DNA of 21,986 bases from an uncultured Clostridia bacterium. GTDB lineage: Bacteria > Bacillota_A > Clostridia > TANB77 > CAG-508. Positions 6,798-13,150 of the stretch are shown one piece after another (within the stretch, counting starts at the first letter, position 1; each line of letters opens with the position of its first letter). A program made the translations under genes and the position numbers. The stretch covers positions 1-21,986 of the forward strand of contig CALYAC010000033.1 of NCBI GenBank assembly GCA_944393405.1, given 5' to 3'. The notes beneath the pieces are model-generated. The model was not told the DNA's origin, made no database searches, and saw only the letters and a program-made list of their open reading frames with translations.

Positions 6798-8000
6798 TTA
6801 TGGGTTCTCGATCACCCTGCCGTCCTTGACGACGGCGCGGGGCGGCTGGTGGCGCCAGATCGCGTGGTAGACGTCCGGCTGGGTCAGGATCACCAGGTCA
6901 GCGTCGCCGCCCACCTGCAGCCGGTGGTTGTTCAGCCCCAGCGCCCGGGCCGCCGTGGTCGTGACCATATCGTACAGACGCTCCATATCCTGGAAGCTGG
7001 TCATCCACAGCAGGTGGCTGGCGAGAAACGCCACCTCGAGCATATTGCACTCGCCGTAGGGGTAATAAGCGTCCGCGATGTCGTCCTGCCCCAATCCGAC
7101 GGGCAACCCGGCGGCGAGCAGTTCCTTTACCCGCAGGTGCAGCGGGCCGGTATGTGGGTCGGTGACAAAGCCGATGCCAGCGCGGCGGGCCAGTTCCGTC
7201 AGCTTGCAGAAGTAATTTTCCGGGTACAGCGCCATTGCCCGGCAGTGCTGCGCGGTCACGCGGCCCTGCCAGCCGATCTCCAGCACTTTTTTGCAGAGCA
7301 TTTCCAGCGTCCGTTCCTCTGGGTCGCTGACATCGTCCAGCAGCATGGAGATGTCCCGGTCATACCGCGCCGCCAGCTGGCAGACCGCGTCGATGTGTGC
7401 CTGCTCCTCCTCGCGGGTGGTCTCGATCCAAGGAATGCCGCCGCAGACATCGGCCCCCATCTGCATAGCCTGGTCCATCAGTTCAAGGGCGCCCGGCTCC
7501 CGGATCAGCCCGTCCTGCGGGAAAGCCACGACTTGCAGTTCAACCTTCCCGGCGTACTCCTGTTTGGCCTGCAGGACGGCGGCAACGCCCTCCAGCCTAC
7601 CCTTGCTGTCCACATCAGCAAAGGCCCGGATGTGGGTCACGCCGTGCCGGACCGCCAGGTCGCAAGCCTTGCGGACATTCTCGATGATCCAGCGCCGGTC
7701 GTACTGAGTCTTGAACGCCGCGGCACTGCGGATGGAATCCAGCGCATGGCTCATGCCGTCCTGCTGGTATTCCTCCAGGGCCTTCTGACCGGCGCGCTCC
7801 AGCGTGTACACCTTGCACAGGTGCAGATGCCCGTTCACGAAGGATTCGGTGACCAGGTTGCCGCCCGCGTCCAGCTGTTGCGCGCTCGGCTGGTCCAGCG
7901 CGGGCGCGATGGCCGCAATGCGCTTGTCCTCGATGCCGATGGTAAACCGTTCGTCGCCGTGGCCCCGCAGGCGGGCGTTTGTGATCTTCAGGTCATACAT
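6798..8000 (-). CDS. CodA/AtzC-like amidohydrolase (cyclic amidine deaminase)
   Basis: This 400-aa protein belongs to the cytosine deaminase branch of the amidohydrolase superfamily, cytosolic metal enzymes that deaminate N-heterocycles. Metal motif NGHLHL (His58, His60), GRVTAQHC (His252) and GLGQDDIADAYYPYGE (catalytic Asp306) align with CodA. The third metal His of CodA (in VHCDE) is replaced: the aligned segment is SMLLDDVSD, with Leu220. The substrate is therefore uncertain. It starts 3 nt after the YczE-type gene's TGA, with GGGAGG inside that gene's last codons, so translation is coupled. It is third in the nitroreductase operon and opposite a second amidohydrolase, suggesting joint breakdown of a purine- or triazine-like ring. 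Confidence 0.88.
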   Translation of the reverse strand: MYDLKITNARLRGHGDERFTIGIEDKRIAAIAPALDQPSAQQLDAGGNLVTESFVNGHLHLCKVYTLERAGQKALEEYQQDGMSHALDSIRSAAAFKTQYDRRWIIENVRKACDLAVRHGVTHIRAFADVDSKGRLEGVAAVLQAKQEYAGKVELQVVAFPQDGLIREPGALELMDQAMQMGADVCGGIPWIETTREEEQAHIDAVCQLAARYDRDISMLLDDVSDPEERTLEMLCKKVLEIGWQGRVTAQHCRAMALYPENYFCKLTELARRAGIGFVTDPHTGPLHLRVKELLAAGLPVGLGQDDIADAYYPYGECNMLEVAFLASHLLWMTSFQDMERLYDMVTTTAARALGLNNHRLQVGGDADLVILTQPDVYHAIWRHQPPRAVVKDGRVIENP

Positions 8001-8003
8001 GTG

Positions 8004-8609
8004 TCATTTTCCTCCCAATACAAATTTGTTCATTCCCTGCACCGTAGCCTGAATCACCGGCCCGGATACAAGTACCGTGACGATGGTGCAGACGCCGAAG
8101 CTACCGCCCAGCAAAACGCCGATGACGACCATCAGCACATCCAGCACCATCCGCACGATCTTGACTGGCCATGCGTTTTTGCCGGCCAGAGCGAAGGTCA
8201 GCGCCTCGTAGGAGCCGCGGCCAAGGTTTGCGGAGGCATAGATGCCGGTCCCCACCGCGAACAGTACGACCCCGGCGCACATCAACAGGAAATTCAGCCA
8301 GGCGATGCCGGGGTACCGCTGCACGCCGCTGAATATCTCCACAAAGCCGCTGTACACCACTTGATACAGGATGGTGCCGATGTGGATCTGGCTGCGGTCG
8401 TAAAACCAGACGAACACGATCATAACGGCCGCCACCGCGAAGGACGCCATGCCGATGCTCATGCCGGTGACCTTCGAGATGCCCTGCCACAGCACGGCCA
8501 GCGTCGCACTACCAAACCCGGCGTACATTGCCAGCGTGATACCGTAGGCGGAGAGGATCGACCCGGCCAGAATCACCGCGATTTTAAGCGCCCACTGTTT
8601 TTTATCCAT
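8004..8609 (-). CDS. YczE-type integral membrane protein
   Basis: This 201-aa protein has about five hydrophobic segments. The start (AVILAGSILSAYGITLAMY, then AGFGSATLAVLWQGISKVTG) has the pattern of the YczE/YitT-like family: a helix, then a glycine-rich turn and an amphipathic stretch. The later GTGIYASANLGRGSYEALTF repeats the same motif. I start at ATG 8609 with GAGGG about 10 nt upstream; the longer frame is a shadow of the nitroreductase gene. Family members are poorly characterised. Between a nitroreductase and an amidohydrolase, transport of the substrate or product is a fair guess. Confidence 0.85.
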   Translation of the reverse strand: MDKKQWALKIAVILAGSILSAYGITLAMYAGFGSATLAVLWQGISKVTGMSIGMASFAVAAVMIVFVWFYDRSQIHIGTILYQVVYSGFVEIFSGVQRYPGIAWLNFLLMCAGVVLFAVGTGIYASANLGRGSYEALTFALAGKNAWPVKIVRMVLDVLMVVIGVLLGGSFGVCTIVTVLVSGPVIQATVQGMNKFVLGGK

Positions 8610-8640
8610 TCCTAAACCCTCTTTCCGGCGGTCCGCCCCG

Positions 8641-9171
8641 TCAGATGCGGACGATGTAGCCTGCCTTGCGCGGCGCCGGTTCGCCGGGCTCCACGGCCGG
8701 GTAGCCCAGGGCCACGGCGCCCACGCCGCGCAGCGTCTCGGGCAGGTGCCAGGCGCGCAGCAGCGCCTTGCCCTCCTCGCTGTCAAAGATCTCCCGCTCC
8801 CGGTGCACCCAGACGGTGCCCAGGCCCAGGGCGTGGGCGGCCAGCATGATGTTTTCAAGCACGCAGCTGCCGTCCTCCACAAAGGTGCGGGAGGCCCCGT
8901 CGGCGAGCACCAGCACCACGGCGGGCGCGCCGTAGTAGGGGTCGGTGTCGCTGCCCATCACCCGGGCATTCAGCGCGGCGATCTGGCGGCGTGCAGCCGG
9001 GTCGGTGACGGCCACAATGGTAGGCGACTGACGGCCTCCCCCGGTGGGGGCCCAGGTGCCGGCCTCCAGCACAGCGTCCAGCAGGTCGGCGGGCACCGGG
9101 TCCGGCTTGTAGGCGCGGACGCTGCGGCGGGTCCGGATGAGGGTCAAAAGATCATGTTGTACGGTGTTCAT
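8641..9171 (-). CDS. Nitroreductase-family flavoprotein
   Basis: This 176-aa protein has the nitroreductase fold pattern: IRTRRSVRAYKPDPVP at the N-terminus (FMN phosphate-binding Arg residues), the mid-chain AGTWAPTGGGRQSPTIVAV, and C-terminal ALGLGTVWVHR and VALGYPAVEPGEPAPRK. It should bind FMN and reduce a substrate with NAD(P)H in the cytosol. ATG 9171 follows AGGAGG at a normal distance. It is first in a three-gene operon transcribed from the promoter at 9309-9337, through a leader with an intrinsic terminator. The context suggests reductive processing of the ring compound handled by the amidohydrolases. Confidence 0.93.
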   Translation of the reverse strand: MNTVQHDLLTLIRTRRSVRAYKPDPVPADLLDAVLEAGTWAPTGGGRQSPTIVAVTDPAARRQIAALNARVMGSDTDPYYGAPAVVLVLADGASRTFVEDGSCVLENIMLAAHALGLGTVWVHREREIFDSEEGKALLRAWHLPETLRGVGAVALGYPAVEPGEPAPRKAGYIVRI

Positions 9172-9213
9172 GGATAGTACCTCCTCTAATCGGCCTTCCC
9201 GAACCCGGAACGG

Positions 9214-9259
9214 AAAATAAAAAAGCCACACAGCAAGCCCAAAGGGATTGCTGTGTGGC
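9214..9259 (-). terminator. Intrinsic terminator in the nitroreductase leader
   Basis: GCCACACAGCAA (9225-9236) pairs perfectly with TTGCTGTGTGGC (9248-9259). On the minus strand a T-rich run (9214-9224) follows. It lies between the consensus promoter and the nitroreductase ribosome site, so it should stop transcription before the operon unless it is overridden. Confidence 0.85.
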
Positions 9260-9308
9260 AAAAAGATGACCGGAATCCGGAAAAGACCACCTGAAATTTT
9301 ACGTCGTT

Positions 9309-9337
9309 ATTATAGCGCCCCGGCCGGCGTGTGTCAA
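9309..9337 (-). promoter_or_regulatory. Consensus promoter of the nitroreductase operon
   Basis: On the minus strand TTGACA (9332-9337), a 17-nt spacer and TATAAT (9309-9314) match sigma-A consensus exactly. CGTAAAATT (9295-9303) begins 5 nt after the -10 box, as it does at the divergent promoter. Confidence 0.92.
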
Positions 9338-9385
9338 GGGGGCAGGCAGCCCCAAAAAAGCATTTGTGAAGTTTCAAAATTGCAC

Positions 9386-9413
9386 TTGACAGGATTTTGG
9401 ACTGTAGTATAAT
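9386..9413 (+). promoter_or_regulatory. Consensus promoter of the permease/deaminase arm
   Basis: TTGACA (9386-9391), a 16-nt spacer and TATAAT (9408-9413) face right. CGTAAAATT follows 5 nt later (9419-9427). Confidence 0.9.
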
Positions 9414-9418
9414 GTGAT

Positions 9419-9496
9419 CGTAAAATTCGTGCGGATTTTTCATCCTTGTCTTTTCGCCGTACACCCTCGCGGGGGTGTACGGCTTTTTTGTTTTTT
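9419..9496 (+). promoter_or_regulatory. Short leader with intrinsic terminator, candidate regulatory RNA
   Basis: The leader starts with CGTAAAATT, holds a small GGAT/ATCC hairpin and ends in a strong terminator: GCCGTACACCC (9456-9466) pairs with GGGTGTACGGC (9473-9483), then T6-G-T6. The minus-strand leader (9303-9214) has the same opening 9 nt and also ends in a terminator. No known riboswitch consensus is evident to me. The truncation of the permease just downstream may have removed part of the original leader. Confidence 0.55.
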
Positions 9497-9531
9497 GCGG
9501 GCCCTGCCCGCAAAGGGCAACGCCCGGCAGC

Positions 9532-9774
9532 GTGGAGCTCACCGCTTTTGGCAGCCTCTCGGTCTCCGGCATGAACGTGATCCGAGAGAGCAAGCCGGAC
9601 GCGTGCAAGGCGACCATCGTGTGCGCATCGCTGGCGATAGGCACCGGCTTCAGCATGGTGCCGGACGCGCTGGCGGCCTTCCCCTTCCGGGCGTCGGCGC
9701 TGCTCAGCGGCGTGCCGGGCACCGCCATCACCGCCATCGTCCTGAATCTGATTTTGAGAGAGAAACGGAGCTGA
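9532..9774 (+). pseudogene. Uracil/xanthine permease (NCS2), C-terminal remnant
   Basis: The frame reads AFGSLSVSGMNVIRESKPD, ATIVCASLAIGTGFSMVPD and PGTAITAIVLNLILREK, the last ~80 residues of nucleobase permeases of the uracil-xanthine type (normally ~430-460 aa with 12-14 helices). Everything upstream is missing: the terminator at 9456-9496 lies only ~35 bp before the homology. No ribosome site precedes it. The stop is 3 nt before the deaminase ATG, preserving the ancestral operon order. Loss of the permease means the cluster may have lost its own uptake step. Confidence 0.8.
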
Positions 9775-9777
9775 ATT

Positions 9778-11187
9778 ATGGAGACTTATCGCTTGATCCG
9801 CAACGCCGACTGGATCGTCACGATGGACGAGCACCACAGCCGGTACCGCCACGCCGACCTGATCTACAAAGGCAACGAGATCGTGGCCGTGGGGCCGCAC
9901 TTGGAAGAGAGCTGGCGCGGCCGCTGCCGGTTTGACGAGGTCTGCGACGCCACCGGCAAGATCGTGACGCCGGGCTTTGTCAACGCCCACCACCACACCT
10001 GGCAGGCGCTGATCCGCAACATCAAGGTGACGCAGGGCCTCAAGCTGGAGCCCTGGCTCAAGGTCATGTACGAAGTCTACAAGGACCTGACGCCGGAGGT
10101 GGCGCGGGCCGGGGTCTATGCCAGCCTGGGCGACTGCCTGAAGACCGGGTGCACGACCTCCAACGACCTGTGGTACCCGCACCCTGTCAAAACGGCCCGG
10201 CTGATGGACGCCGAGATTCAGGCGGCCGCCGAACTTGGCATCCGTTTCCACCCCATCCGCAGCTACCACTCGCAGGTGAGCGACGTGGTGGTGCCGGAGG
10301 TTGTCGATACCACCGAGCGGGTCATCGCCGATGCCACCCGCCTGGTCAAGACCTACCACGACAGCCGCCGTTTTTCGATGTGCCGGGTGGGCATCGGCCC
10401 CAGCATCGCGCAGTATGACACTGAGGAGATCTTGCAGGCAACGCTGGAATTTGCCGAGAAATACGATGTGATGGTGCACGGCCACCTGGCCGAGAGCCGC
10501 TATGAGTGGGAGTACACCCAGGCGCGCTACGGCTGCACCCCGGTGGAGTGGTTCCGCCGCCACGGCCTGCTGGGCGAGCGCTTCTACTACGCCCACTGCG
10601 TCCAGCTGGACGAGCGGGACATCCAGCTTTTGGCCGACAGCCACACCGGCGTTGCCAGCTGCCCGATCTCCAATATGTACCTGAGTTCCGGCGCCTGCCC
10701 GGTGCGGGCCCTGATGGACGCCGGCGTCCAGCGCATCGGGCTGGGGGTGGACGGCCCCGCCAGCAGCAATTCCTCGAACATGATGGAGGAGATGCGGGTC
10801 TGTTACCTGCTCAACCGCCTGTGCTACGGCGACAAGCCCTGCAGTGCGGAGGACATCCTGTACATGGCAACGGCGGGTGGCGCCCGCGCGCTGGGCCGCG
10901 ACGACATCGGCGTGCTGCGCCCCGGCATGGCGGCCGACATCGCCATCCTGGATTGGAGCAAGCTGTCCTATGCGGGCGGCTGCTATGACCCGGTGGACTG
11001 CATCGTCATGAGCGGCGACGCCCGGATGGTGGACACCGTCATCGTCAACGGCGAGACGGTGGTGCGCAGCGGTGTCCTCACCCGCGTCGACGAGGAGGAA
11101 AAGCGCCAGTATGTCAACGCCGTGGGCCGCGACCTGCTGTGCAAGTCGGCACAGCGTCTGCCGGCCCTCCGGGCCGACCTGCAATAA
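9778..11187 (+). CDS. 8-oxoguanine deaminase-like amidohydrolase
   Basis: This 469-aa protein is a TrzA/AtzB/8-oxoguanine deaminase type member of the amidohydrolase superfamily. Metal ligands are visible in NAHHHTWQ (His71, His73), VHGHLAES (His236) and YAHCVQL (His273). The catalytic Asp325 is in GLGVDGPASSNSSNM, the SSN signature of this subgroup. The C-terminal LRPGMAADIAILDW is the usual return to the beta-sandwich. It should hydrolyse an amino group from a purine-like ring in the cytosol; 8-oxoguanine to urate plus ammonia is the leading guess. GGAG lies 7 nt before the ATG. It follows the permease remnant at 3 nt. Hydroxyatrazine-type or guanine deaminase activity cannot be excluded. 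Confidence 0.88.
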   Translation: METYRLIRNADWIVTMDEHHSRYRHADLIYKGNEIVAVGPHLEESWRGRCRFDEVCDATGKIVTPGFVNAHHHTWQALIRNIKVTQGLKLEPWLKVMYEVYKDLTPEVARAGVYASLGDCLKTGCTTSNDLWYPHPVKTARLMDAEIQAAAELGIRFHPIRSYHSQVSDVVVPEVVDTTERVIADATRLVKTYHDSRRFSMCRVGIGPSIAQYDTEEILQATLEFAEKYDVMVHGHLAESRYEWEYTQARYGCTPVEWFRRHGLLGERFYYAHCVQLDERDIQLLADSHTGVASCPISNMYLSSGACPVRALMDAGVQRIGLGVDGPASSNSSNMMEEMRVCYLLNRLCYGDKPCSAEDILYMATAGGARALGRDDIGVLRPGMAADIAILDWSKLSYAGGCYDPVDCIVMSGDARMVDTVIVNGETVVRSGVLTRVDEEEKRQYVNAVGRDLLCKSAQRLPALRADLQ

Positions 11188-11392
11188 GACACAGGATGCC
11201 GGGCCGACTTTCAAACCGGCCCGCACAAAATCGGTACAACGATCAACCATTTTCCTGCAGGCCTGCCATGCTGTCATGGTGACGGCTTAAAAAGCAAGCA
11301 TACATACGAGCAAGATAAAGCCCGCCGAACAGCGCTCCGCTTGAATCCATAAGACCCTTCTTGGAGGAGCCTACATGCTAATGCCGGCAGTT
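11188..11392. other. Gene-free stretch after the deaminase
   Basis: A short GC hairpin (CGGGCCG with CGGCCCG, about 11201-11224) lies just past the deaminase stop without a T-tract and may weakly terminate. A ribosome-site-like GGAGGAG precedes a six-codon ORF at 11375, which looks accidental. Nothing else is seen. Confidence 0.45.
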
Positions 11393-11555
11393 TGACTACC
11401 ATGTGACCACTTTTCTTTCCGAATTATCCCACCATACCACTTTTCACGTTTCAACATTCTTTTCTTTGCATAACAACCAGCGCGAGAATTTGTACATGCC
11501 ACACAAATTCCCGCGCTGTATCATTGTTATTTGCCGGATGCCACAGTTCTCCGAC
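11393..11555 (+). repeat. att-like module, copy 3
   Basis: TGACTAC (11393) and TGACCAC (11404), 11 bp apart, open the module. The inverted repeat has 17-nt arms (11478-11494, 11502-11518; two mismatches) around CATGCCA. The tail GGATGCCACAGTT is identical to copy 2 and runs into the tRNA-Arg half at the anticodon loop (11549-11555). Relative to copy 2 the outer arm changes from CAT/ATG to CAG/CTG, a compensatory change. Confidence 0.75.
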
Positions 11556-11593
11556 CCGGAAGGCCGCTGGTTCGAATCCAGTCGGGCGCACCA
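11547..11593 (+). pseudogene. 3' half of a tRNA-Arg gene, second copy
   Basis: These 47 nt are identical to 5540-5586: anticodon loop CTCCGAC, T-arm, acceptor CGGGCGC and ACCA. The 5' half is missing and replaced by module sequence. This is the duplicated end expected at the distal junction of an element integrated in a tRNA gene. Confidence 0.85.
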
Positions 11594-11594
11594 C

Positions 11595-11630
11595 AAAAAG
11601 ACCGCTGTGTTTTCACACAGCAGTCTTTTT
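11595..11630 (+). terminator. Rho-independent terminator, second copy
   Basis: AAAAAGACCGCTGTGT (11595-11610) pairs with ACACAGCAGTCTTTTT (11615-11630) with one mismatch. It is homologous to 5588-5623, so the duplicated block includes the terminator. From here to 11744 the DNA is AT-rich with no gene. Confidence 0.8.
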
Positions 11631-11744
11631 GTTATTTCTCGTTGCTATGTATCAGAGCGTCAATAATGCAAACGACACCTAGAGGGTAAAATAGTTCCAC
11701 TGGCGTTAATGTTTAATTATTTATTTCGTGCATTTTATAGTATT

Positions 11745-12335
11745 TCAGATCATCAATAGCTCAAAAAGCTTTTTATGCGCACTAGTATTAAGAGCCTCTA
11801 TAGAGAGTTGATATAGTTCTTTATTTGACAGGAACAGATCATCATCTTTAGCAAGAGGGCCGAAATAACTGATAACCACAATCTGAATGACCAAATCCAG
11901 TTCCATTTGCAAACTATTTCGTTGCCCCTCAGACAATAAAATATATTGCTCTTCAGATACCCCGTGTAAGATAAGAATATCTTGAAGAAGTTTAGCTGAG
12001 TCAATGAATTTACGCTGTTCTTTTATTGCATCGTATGGATGGTTGCCTGGATCCATATATTTTGTGTCATGTTTAAGTGATGGCAAAATTGTTAGCGTTT
12101 GACCGGTAAGCCAGTAAGGATCGACATTTAAATGCTTAGCTATTAAGTTCAGCATCTTAGAATTGGTTTTCTGTGACTTGCGGATTCTACGAATAGTCTT
12201 TTCATCAACAGCTATTTCCGGAAGTTTGCTTAATTCTGTCATGCTTATTCCTTGGCGATCTCTAGCAGCATCAAATAACTGTCGATTGATAGGCACGTTA
12301 TTAATTAAAGGTCTCCCACGTTTTTTACTTGCCAT
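11745..12335 (-). CDS. HTH (XRE-like) repressor, AT-rich module
   Basis: The 196-aa product begins MASKKRGRPLINNVPINRQ, a basic AT-hook-like start, followed by an HTH at about 24-70 (FDAARDRQGISMTELSKL, then IAVDEKTIRRIRKSQKTN and NLIAKHLNVDPYWLTG). The rest is helical without a recognised fold. GGAGGG lies 5 nt before ATG 12335, so I prefer this to a start 17 codons upstream. The gene is AT-rich compared with its surroundings, suggesting transfer. It diverges from the small membrane protein gene across an operator-like palindrome and is probably its repressor, in the manner of phage CI. Confidence 0.8.
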   Translation of the reverse strand: MASKKRGRPLINNVPINRQLFDAARDRQGISMTELSKLPEIAVDEKTIRRIRKSQKTNSKMLNLIAKHLNVDPYWLTGQTLTILPSLKHDTKYMDPGNHPYDAIKEQRKFIDSAKLLQDILILHGVSEEQYILLSEGQRNSLQMELDLVIQIVVISYFGPLAKDDDLFLSNKELYQLSIEALNTSAHKKLFELLMI

Positions 12336-12387
12336 TTTATCCCTCCAATTTCCGGACATTAAATCTGATATTTGTCGAATGTTCAAA

Positions 12388-12418
12388 ACACAAACAATAT
12401 GTATAATTAAGATTATAC
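12388..12418. promoter_or_regulatory. Divergent promoters sharing a palindromic operator
   Basis: GTATAAT (12401-12407) and ATTATAC (12412-12418) form a perfect inverted repeat around TAAG. The left arm is the -10 box of a rightward promoter (TATAAT 12402-12407). The right arm is the -10 box of a leftward one (TATAAT read on minus at 12412-12417, with TTGTTT 16 nt upstream, 12434-12439). A dimer bound here would cover both -10 elements. Confidence 0.65.
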
Positions 12419-12470
12419 AGCGGAAATTTATCGAAACAAAAACCGGTCATGAAAACAAAGGAGTGATTAT

Positions 12471-12866
12471 ATGAATACGAAGCTTATTCCAGATAGCTTG
12501 CAACAGATTATTCTAACGTTGCCCGAGAAAACAACTTCGTCGCACTGGACAAATGAATTTATGGAGATTTTTAAGAGATTGCCTCCAAAATATCAAGCAT
12601 ACATCATTTTAGTTGGCTTGGTCGGCACCTTTGCTTGGAGCACTTATGCTCTGCACAAAGGTGGAACGGTAGTCATCAATGAGAGGGAATGGTCTGTCAC
12701 GATAAAAGCAACTTTTGCTGCGCCGTGGCACGCCATTGGTGTTCCGTCTTTGCGGCAGTCCGGACAAAGCGACAGCAGGGGTTTGGGTGCTCCCAAGGCA
12801 AAATGCGTTTGGATATCCAAACGCTATGCTTGCAAAGTGAGCCACCTGCCAGGAGAGAGATTCTGA
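12471..12866 (+). CDS. Small single-helix membrane protein, 3' part probably fused
   Basis: ATG 12471 follows AAAGGAG at 7 nt. Residues 1-75 are AT-rich in sequence and include one membrane helix, AYIILVGLVGTFAWSTYAL (43-61). From about codon 65-75 the DNA becomes GC-richer and the frame runs into a stretch of palindromes that looks non-coding, so the last ~55 residues are probably a chance extension after a recombination break. It is divergent from the repressor and likely controlled by it. Function unknown; a phage-type or toxin-like small membrane protein is possible. Confidence 0.55.
   Translation: MNTKLIPDSLQQIILTLPEKTTSSHWTNEFMEIFKRLPPKYQAYIILVGLVGTFAWSTYALHKGGTVVINEREWSVTIKATFAAPWHAIGVPSLRQSGQSDSRGLGAPKAKCVWISKRYACKVSHLPGERF
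12762..12860 (+). other. oriT-like structured stretch
   Basis: TTGGGTGCTCCCAA (hairpin, about 12783-12796) is followed by a perfect 20-bp palindrome made of GCGTTTGGAT and its complement (12805-12824), then TTGCAAAGTGAGCCACC. The layout, a small hairpin, a palindrome and a unique GC-rich tail, recalls origins of transfer found before relaxase genes in Clostridial mobile elements. No relaxase gene remains nearby. Confidence 0.35.
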
Positions 12867-13013
12867 GAGAATGCCTCGCTCCACTACCCCTTATAATCAT
12901 AGCAGAGCACGAGTACTATAAACGGGATTATAATTCCAGTCTATTATTTTTCTTGCTACATTTTCCCGTTTATTCCAAGTATGGATCGTAGATTTTTGTC
13001 TAGAGATGGCAAA
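12867..13013. other. Gene-free AT-rich stretch
   Basis: It holds CCCTTATAATC-type promoter-like words but no ORF with a ribosome site. It separates the oriT-like stretch from the tandem repeat. Confidence 0.4.
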
Positions 13014-13131
13014 GGGTTCCTTAGGTAGGATTCCTTGTGTCAAGTCCAGCAACATTCCAGGGTTCCTTATGTAGGGTTCCTTGTGCCGAGTCCAGCAGCA
13101 TTCTAGGGTTCCTTATGTAGGGTTCCTTGCC
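13014..13131 (+). repeat. 46-bp tandem repeat, about 2.6 copies
   Basis: Units start at 13014, 13060 and 13106. Each begins with two near-copies of AGGGTTCCTTATGT spaced ~15 bp, then TGTGCCGAGTCCAGCA. The first copy is the most diverged and the third is partial. It is not a multiple of three and lies outside genes. It may be an iteron-like protein-binding array or neutral expansion. Confidence 0.85.
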
Positions 13132-13150
13132 GTTCAGAAAAGCCTTTGAT

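Noticed and set aside
6849..8615. 588-aa plus-strand open frame
   Set aside because: The longest plus-strand frame here, but exactly antisense to the amidohydrolase and YczE-type genes, which carry motifs and coupled starts.
9225..9483. Known purine or guanidine riboswitch
   Set aside because: The leaders are too short and lack the conserved cores I know, so I report only a candidate.
9334..11277. 647-aa minus-strand open frame
   Set aside because: Antisense to the deaminase; His/Val/Gly-rich shadow composition and no ribosome site.
13014..13131. CRISPR array
   Set aside because: The units are contiguous 46-bp repeats without unique spacers, and no cas gene is present.
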